From Plutella xylostella (Eukaryota; Arthropoda; Insecta; Lepidoptera; Plutellidae), in assembly GCF_932276165.1 (NCBI RefSeq), contig NC_063988.1:1054001-1118000 (forward strand): a stretch of DNA of 64,000 nt. Reading direction: 5' to 3'. The position numbers and the translations under genes are program-made. Below the pieces are notes generated by a model, which was given only the letters and a program-made list of their open reading frames with translations, searched no databases and had not been told where the DNA came from. This document shows positions 58,601 through 64,000 of the stretch, in pieces; position 1 is the stretch's first letter; each line of letters opens with the position of its first letter.

Positions 58601-61600
58601 CTCAACACCACGACGCCTCTACTCTAGCAGTGGGCGTTTTATAATCACAGATACTAAATTGACAGATTCTGAACGGTTCATCAACAGTCGATTGTCCCGC
58701 GATTAAGTGACTTATCGTTCTATTAGCTTCTGAACTGTTCAGAATCCGTCAATTTAGTATCCGAGATTCAAAACCAGGCGTATTAAGTGTCCAGTATCCC
58801 CCTCACCGTCGCTGCGGCACTCGCGGCACAGCTGCGCGGCGGTCCCGGCCGCCAGCACCGCCAGCGCGCCTAGCACCACGCACACCGCCGCCAGCCACGC
58901 GCGAGGGTCGAATGTAGCCGCGCCTTCGAGGAAGTGTTCTAGGTTCCTACTGAGCAAGCCGCCTGCCTCTGAGGTCTTAGCCTAAGGCGCTTCAATCACT
59001 GCACGAGAGCCTAGATCTACGCTTACTGATGAAGTAGAGACACAATTCCCGCGCCTTAACGCCGATGCGACGCCACCGCGACGCATTGACTCTAGCAGTG
59101 GGCGCTCGCCTTAAGTCTGTTTTAAATCTCAGATACTAAATTGACAGATTCTGAACGGTTCATCAACAGTCGATTGTCCCGCGATCAAGTGACCTATCGT
59201 TCTAATGGCGGCTGAACCATTCAGAATCTGTCAATTTAGTATCTGATATTCAAAAGCAGTCTTATTAAGTGTCTAGTATGACCCTCACCGTCGCTGCGGC
59301 ACTCGCGGCACAGCTGCGCGGCGGTCCCGGCCGCCAGCACCGCCAGCGCGCCCAGCACCACGCACACCGCCGCCAGCCACGCGCGAGGGTCGAACGTGGC
59401 CGCGCCTTCGAGGAAGTGCTTGTATAGCTCTGGAATTTGGTTGGGGTTTTGGTAAGTAACAGGAAGCGTAGTGGGAGCAGTGAAAATTTAGCGCGCGTCA
59501 GAGCGAAACAGAGCGCCAGCGCTAGCGTTGTGTACTGCTAGCACATCTTAGCGTCATAGCCCGGCGTCAAGTTCTGGCACTCTGACGCGCGCTAGTAACC
59601 CGCTCTGTTTGATTAAGCGGTACCAAATTTTTATGGAATGTCAAGGAAAACATCGTGATGAAACTGCATATCCAAATTTTTCACGTCTAGATGTGTAAAG
59701 TCACAAACACGCAGTAATTAAAGATAGGGAGTGTAGAACACGCAGGGTTGTTGTACGAACGTTGCATCTGAGAAAGCCAGGTGCAGGCACTAACACCCCG
59801 AAAGAATATAAAATAAAAGTTGCTTCACGAAAAGCCCCCCCACTCAGCACGAGCCCCTACCTGCGTCCTGGTCGGTGTAGAGCGTGGTGGCGAGTACCTC
59901 GACGGGCGCGCCCGGGCCCAGCGCGTTGTTGGCCCACAAAGCGTCCCCACTCAGCACATACCTGCGTCCTGGTCGGTGTAGAGCGTGGTGGCGAGCACCT
60001 CGACGGGCGCGCCCGGGCCCAGCGCGTTGTTGGCCCACAAAGCGTCCCCACTCAGCACATACCTGCGTCCTGGTCGGTGTAGAGCGTGGTAGCGAGCACC
60101 TCGACGGGCGCGCCCGGGCCCAGCGCGTTGTTGGCCCACACGCGGAACCAGTACGACGCGTTCGTGTCCAGGTGGTACACGTCTATTTGGCGCTGGAATC
60201 GGAAATGATATGGAATGAAAAGAGGTCCGATCGGGCTGCTGTGGTAGGAGCTGTTGGGACGTATATTAATGGAGAACGGAGAAGCTGATTGATATTGAAA
60301 TTACCAGGTAATATAATAATATGGTAGCCGTGAAGTAAAAGTTATCAGGCAACTATGAAGACTAAAAGGGCCTGACGAAAGGTTCCATTTGACCGGCAGC
60401 AGATCTGTCATAAAGTTTACCAAGGATAGGAGTCATTGAAAGTGTAACCTACTCATCATCCACGTCACACGCCGATTCAAAGTACCAGGCAACTGTGAAA
60501 CGAAAGAACCTTACCATCCACCATTATGAAACAAAAGAGTATTGCCAATTTCGGGTAAAATTAGTATAATTGCAGCCGATCTTTATAGCCCTAAAAGTAC
60601 CAGGCAACTATAAAAACAAAAGAGCTCTTACCGAATTCGGGCTGATGTGGTTGGGACTGATAGGCCGCCACGGCTCCAGGGTGCCATTGACTGGGGCAGC
60701 CGACCTGTACTGTGCTGTGAAGTCTATGATGGGGTGGCCGCCGTCCCCGGCTACGTTCCACAGGATGAGGGCCAGGATGGTGGACGCGTGGACTGTCACG
60801 TTCGCTAGTGGTGGTGGTTCAGCTGGGGGTTGAAGAGGGGGTAAGTTTTATTCGAGGTTTGTTGAGAAGGATTATTAAAAAAGTACGATTAAAAACTGTC
60901 AGAAGGATTGGAGGAACATCTGGCATCAATGTTTGATATTAAACAAGAAAAAATCCATTCATGTTAATGGTATTATTTAATGCTACGTTAGGTGACCAAC
61001 AAATAAATAATGAATGGAAATTATTTATTATTTGATGCCAGATGACATCAAATAAAGCCATTTTAGTCACTATAGGTGTCTCGACGACTGTGTGTTATAT
61101 TGGATATAGAAGAAACTTTGTGAAGGAACCTAGTGATAAGAATCTTATGGTACTAGCCAGTCCGTGACCGTCAAAACTACGTGCTTAGCAGTAAGCTTCG
61201 ACCACTCAATAAAAAAATAGAACTCTAAATATTTCATGTAATTCTTTAAAACACGAGGACAAATTATGGTAAACATGTCCGTAGGTACAACGTGAATTTA
61301 ATTACGGCCAAACGACTAAATAACCAAGTCACATGCCGTTATTATCTGCAGCGCTAAAAAGTGCGCCATTCAAATACACTGCAGACGAGATTTACAATCC
61401 ACAGACCACCTGTTATTAACTTAAACGAATGCATACCTCCTAGTCTAACCAACCAGTTTAACCTGATATTTGAACTGTGAGCAGCTAGCCTACCACACAG
61501 GTCAGGCCATTCTGGCATCCTGGCCATTTTGCGTTGACCTCCACCCTTTATTTAGATAGTACTAGAAGCAACAAAGGGGAATAATGAAATGTTTGCCGTG

Positions 61601-63313
61601 TTTTGGTTTGGTTATTTAGTGTTTTAATAAAACCTGTCCGACTCTAACTAAGGCTCGGCTTATAATATCGGCGTAATGGAAATCATTTGCCCACTTATCA
61701 TGGCCAGTGATTCTAATCCATCATCATAACATCATCAAATTCATAAATGATAGCATAAACATCCTGAATGATTTTTTCTACATTTCTTTTTTGCATTTGC
61801 ATTCAGAGTGGATGACTTGATGATGATGACAGTTTGTAATTCTATGCTGTAAGATGATGAAGCAGTTTTTTATGAAGTATTCAAAGTATCACGTTGCATA
61901 TAAATTTAAGACCATTGCTGAATTTCCACCATTTTTACCTATACCTACGACGATAAATATTCTTTCCATTTCCGGCTCGCTCGTAAAATAGCCACAAACG
62001 CGCATAATAAAATGCGAATACCTGGACAGCGCTAAATATTGTCGAGCGACCATAAAATAACACTAGTTTTTACGATATTGCTTGCTTGCCAGTTATTATT
62101 TATTGCCACTTCACTATATTCATCAAACACAGAGGAAATCTACGGGAAGAGGTAGTGCGAACCGAGGGATCTACTATGAATCTTTTCCAAAAGAGCTATA
62201 CGAAATTCCTCCACATCATGTACTCGTAATGCGTATTTGTCGGTGCAGTCAGAAAAGAGATAAGTATTCACCGCGTCCGGTGTACCCCAGCAATTCAAAA
62301 ATACATTTTCATTTACATATCATTAAAATTCAATAACGAGTGATAAATGACACGAATAATACTTAATCAATAAAGTTAATGTGTACTTGTATGTATCGAT
62401 AAAAATATCTGCAACTACTAATTCAGTTTAAAAAGCCGACTTGCAGAATAACCATTTACAACACATCACACTTAAAGCCCATAAAGAAGTGTCTGTTTCT
62501 TTTAACTTTTACCTAGAATGTATAAAGGTGTGTGGCGTGTTTTATCGACTACAACAGTCTATTTCAGTATAATACAAGGTCTGAAAGGTCTCGATCAAAA
62601 TGGCAGGGGAGGTAATAAATAGCTTTTCCCTCAGCGTCGTCGTCTATACTTAGTTCTCAGGCCGTCCGGCGGTGATTCTTGAGCCTTTGTCTTGCCATTT
62701 TCAAAACAAAATACTATGGGCTCAGATGACTGATATCTAGTCAATACTAGTAAATGTAAAGTATTATATTCTGTGATACTATCGACCTTTTTTAGCCGAT
62801 GCTTATGCCATATTTACCAATGCGGAAAGGATACCAGCGGCAGCGGAGCGGAAGCGGACATCTTTTTCAATAATCAGCAGATACACTTCTCATATCCGCT
62901 AAGTGGACATCGCTAAGCTTCGGTGGATTCACCCGAACTGACAAAAAACTCTTCTCGTCTCCGCTTTGGATATCTCCGAAATGATGTTAATTTCAAATTC
63001 AAATAATTTATTTCGCAAAGCTTACATACTAGTTACTATAGTTGATGAGGCATCCTTTTAAGTATAGAGTACCTACCTCTGCCAGGATCCCCGCTCTTCC
63101 ATGTACTAAATTTCAATCAACAACAACAATCATTTTAAACAGTTTGCGACAATTTCAGACTATGTAAATTTTATCCATAATAAGTAAATACAAATACGTA
63201 CTTCTGACGGTGATGTTGATCCTGTCGTTGAAGGCGGTCTCGTTCTCCACCCCGCACTCGTACACCCCCGCGTCGTCCGCGCTGATCTGTTTTAGCAGCA
63301 GGCTGCCGTCCAC
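52686..63313 (-). CDS. Ig/FN3 single-pass membrane protein, C-terminal five exons
   Basis: Exons in gene order are 63313-63202, 60822-60632, 60192-60063, 59429-59289 and 52837-52686. All phases join (241 aa plus stop). The first exon is the end of an Ig domain (SADDAGVYECGVEN, the DxGxYxC signature). The next two form an FN3 domain (EPPPLANVTVHASTILALIL ... NASYWFRVWANNALGPG). The fourth has the membrane span (AWLAAVCVVLGALAVLAAGT) followed by CRECRSD. The last is a tail of about 50 aa ending GPGKPRRV. This is a cell-surface adhesion/receptor type of protein, with more Ig domains expected beyond the right edge. The exact family was not recognised. The intron 52838-59288 is 6.4 kb and holds copies of the membrane exon. 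Confidence 0.85.
52838..55829. other. Ig/FN3 gene last intron, left part
   Basis: AT-rich sequence with no exon or recognisable element. Confidence 0.45.
55830..57090. mobile_element. foldback element F2 with 'CGAAT' word arms and triplicated core
   Basis: The left arm (55850-56160) is built of words with ccgaat or acgaat every 14-18 nt. The right arm (56700-57000) has the inverse words attcg and attcgg. The core (56226-56690) is three tandem copies with a period of 170 bp, starting gaaacgctccg, with gctccgcttcgctgcgctcc and cctaacacgctcctcctcgc-like runs. The 11-bp direct repeat agtagcttagt flanks it (55819-55829 and 57091-57101) and may be a target duplication. Confidence 0.65.
56226..56690. 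repeat. 170-bp core unit, three tandem copies
   Basis: Copies start at 56226, 56396 and 56566. The same core occurs once in F1 (minus strand, near 21925-21960) and once in F3 (63810-63905). Short open frames across them are an artefact of repetition. Confidence 0.85.
57337..58938 (-). repeat. four tandem copies of the Ig/FN3 membrane-span exon
   Basis: Exon-like blocks are 57337-57450 (114 nt), 57817-57948, 58324-58455 and 58807-58938 (132 nt each). The true exon is 59289-59429 (141 nt). Each starts after a ctag, is open, encodes the same FDPRAWLAAVCVV...CRECRSD segment, and ends in a phase-1 gtgag donor. They differ only in the short stub before TFDPR. The spacing is about 480-507 bp. They could be alternative exons or pseudo-exons. 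Confidence 0.85.
57655..59250. mobile_element. foldback MITEs, one per duplicated unit
   Basis: In each unit tactaaattgacagattctg plus aacggttca is answered about 60 bp later by tgaactgttcagaatctgtc plus aatttagta (for example 58650-58765 and 59135-59245). The copies travelled with the tandem duplication. Confidence 0.7.
59635..59800 (+). mobile_element. SINE body fragment
   Basis: The words aaggaaaacatcgtgatgaa, acgtctagatgtgtaaa and gccaggtgcaggcact match the SINE at 35105-35460 in the same order. It lies in the Ig/FN3 gene intron next to the duplicated FN3 exon. Confidence 0.65.
59861..60050 (-). repeat. two extra 101-bp copies of the FN3 exon 3' end with donor
   Basis: Donor-side ends are at 59861 and 59962; the true exon ends at 60063. 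Each keeps WANNALGPGAPVEVLATTLY, TDQDA and the donor (gtatgt or gtaggg), and lacks the exon's 5' half and an in-phase acceptor. Confidence 0.9.
60823..63201. other. Ig/FN3 gene intron
   Basis: AT-rich sequence with no exon recognised and no clear element. Confidence 0.45.
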
Positions 63314-63521
63314 CTGCAGACAACATAGAACACGTATTTTAGTCTAAGGTTATTTACCTTACCTAGTACCTAAGTAGGAGAGCTAGGTACACTTGGAGGC
63401 GAGGCGCAGGTGAAATAATACACTGCCGGGCAATAAAAAAGTTCCACTCACAAAATTTCGACAACAACCCCAATTTTTTCAAAGATTTAATTTAAAATTT
63501 GAACATAATATGTATTACTGA

Positions 63522-64000
63522 GGTTCTACCTTTTTTGGCATAAGATTTTTTTGCCTAATCTCGTATTGCATAGTAACGTTTGGTCAAAGTCTCGTTACGC
63601 CGAAAATCGTATGGCATAAATCTCGTTTAGTAAAAAGTTATTTCGCATAACATTGTTTAGCCTAATAATGGTATGGCCAAATCTTGAATAGCCTAATAAT
63701 GCTATGGCATAGGTTTATACAAAGTAATAATATTCGTTTGGTTTTAACTTTGACGGAGCGTCTCCCTACATAACGCAAACTGGTGCCTTGTATTGTTTCC
63801 GCTGTTTGGAAAACGCTCCGCTCCGCTTAGCTGCGCTCCGCTTTGGTTTTGATGAACATGTGCACCTAACACGCTCCTCCTCGCTTTGCTCGTCGTCGCA
63901 CCTATTATTAGGTTTCGATCTCATGGGGTTTGTAATAATTATATTGGTCGTTAACTTTCGTTTTTTTGATCATACAATATCGTGATTTTCGGGATGTAGG
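63522..64000. mobile_element. foldback element F3, cut by the window edge
   Basis: The left terminus ggttctaccttttttggcat and the arm of 16-17-nt words (for example atctcgtttag and ttatttcgcataa, 63530-63760) match the inverse of F1's right arm. The core gctccgctccgcttagctgc is at about 63815 and the flank cctattattaggtttcgatc follows. The candidate left target duplication is tattactga (63513-63521). Confidence 0.75.

Overview
The window looks like a nuclear segment of a moth or butterfly genome. It is AT-rich, has short GC-rich coding exons with GT-AG introns, and carries typical lepidopteran repeats: Lep1-like Helitrons, the 'cccactgctgggg' SINE word, and many foldback MITEs. Names were assigned by reading translations and checking that exon phases join. 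No database search was run.

Layout: (1) 302-8109, minus: seven 5' exons of a HID1 homologue, running off the left edge. A near-intact two-ORF non-LTR retrotransposon sits in its large intron. (2) 8535-9635, plus: mitochondrial acyl carrier protein, head-to-head with HID1, with two apparently mutually exclusive exons 43 nt apart. (3) 10157-11735: a 5'-truncated reverse transcriptase. (4) 13012-19200, minus: a complete Dbf4/chiffon gene of 7 exons and 902 aa, including a 40-nt start exon and an 86-nt exon. (5) 19201-23403: intergenic, with a foldback MITE, a 168-bp triplication and a large foldback element. (6) 23404-41551, minus: a complete 6-phosphofructo-2-kinase/fructose-2,6-bisphosphatase gene (10 coding exons, 511 aa, plus one candidate alternative first exon). 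(7) 44345-47910, plus: a small Tyr/Ser-rich protein whose first coding exon is interrupted by a 250-bp MITE. (8) 52686-63313, minus: the 3' end of an Ig/FN3 single-pass membrane protein gene that continues past the right edge.

The most unusual signal is architectural. At least five exons in two unrelated genes have had their 3' end plus 5' splice site copied in tandem into the downstream intron, from one to six times, and in no case was the exon's own acceptor copied. Two of these arrays share a 101-bp period. One array, around the transmembrane exon, keeps frame and splice phase in all copies and could be a set of alternative exons. A second signal is a foldback element family whose arms are built from degenerate words of about 16-17 nt and which is flanked by 9-bp target duplications. 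A third is a MITE in a coding exon that can be removed in frame, or spliced out in frame, as an intron-creating insertion would be.

An assembly artefact (collapsed or expanded repeats) remains possible for the arrays and should be excluded with long reads.
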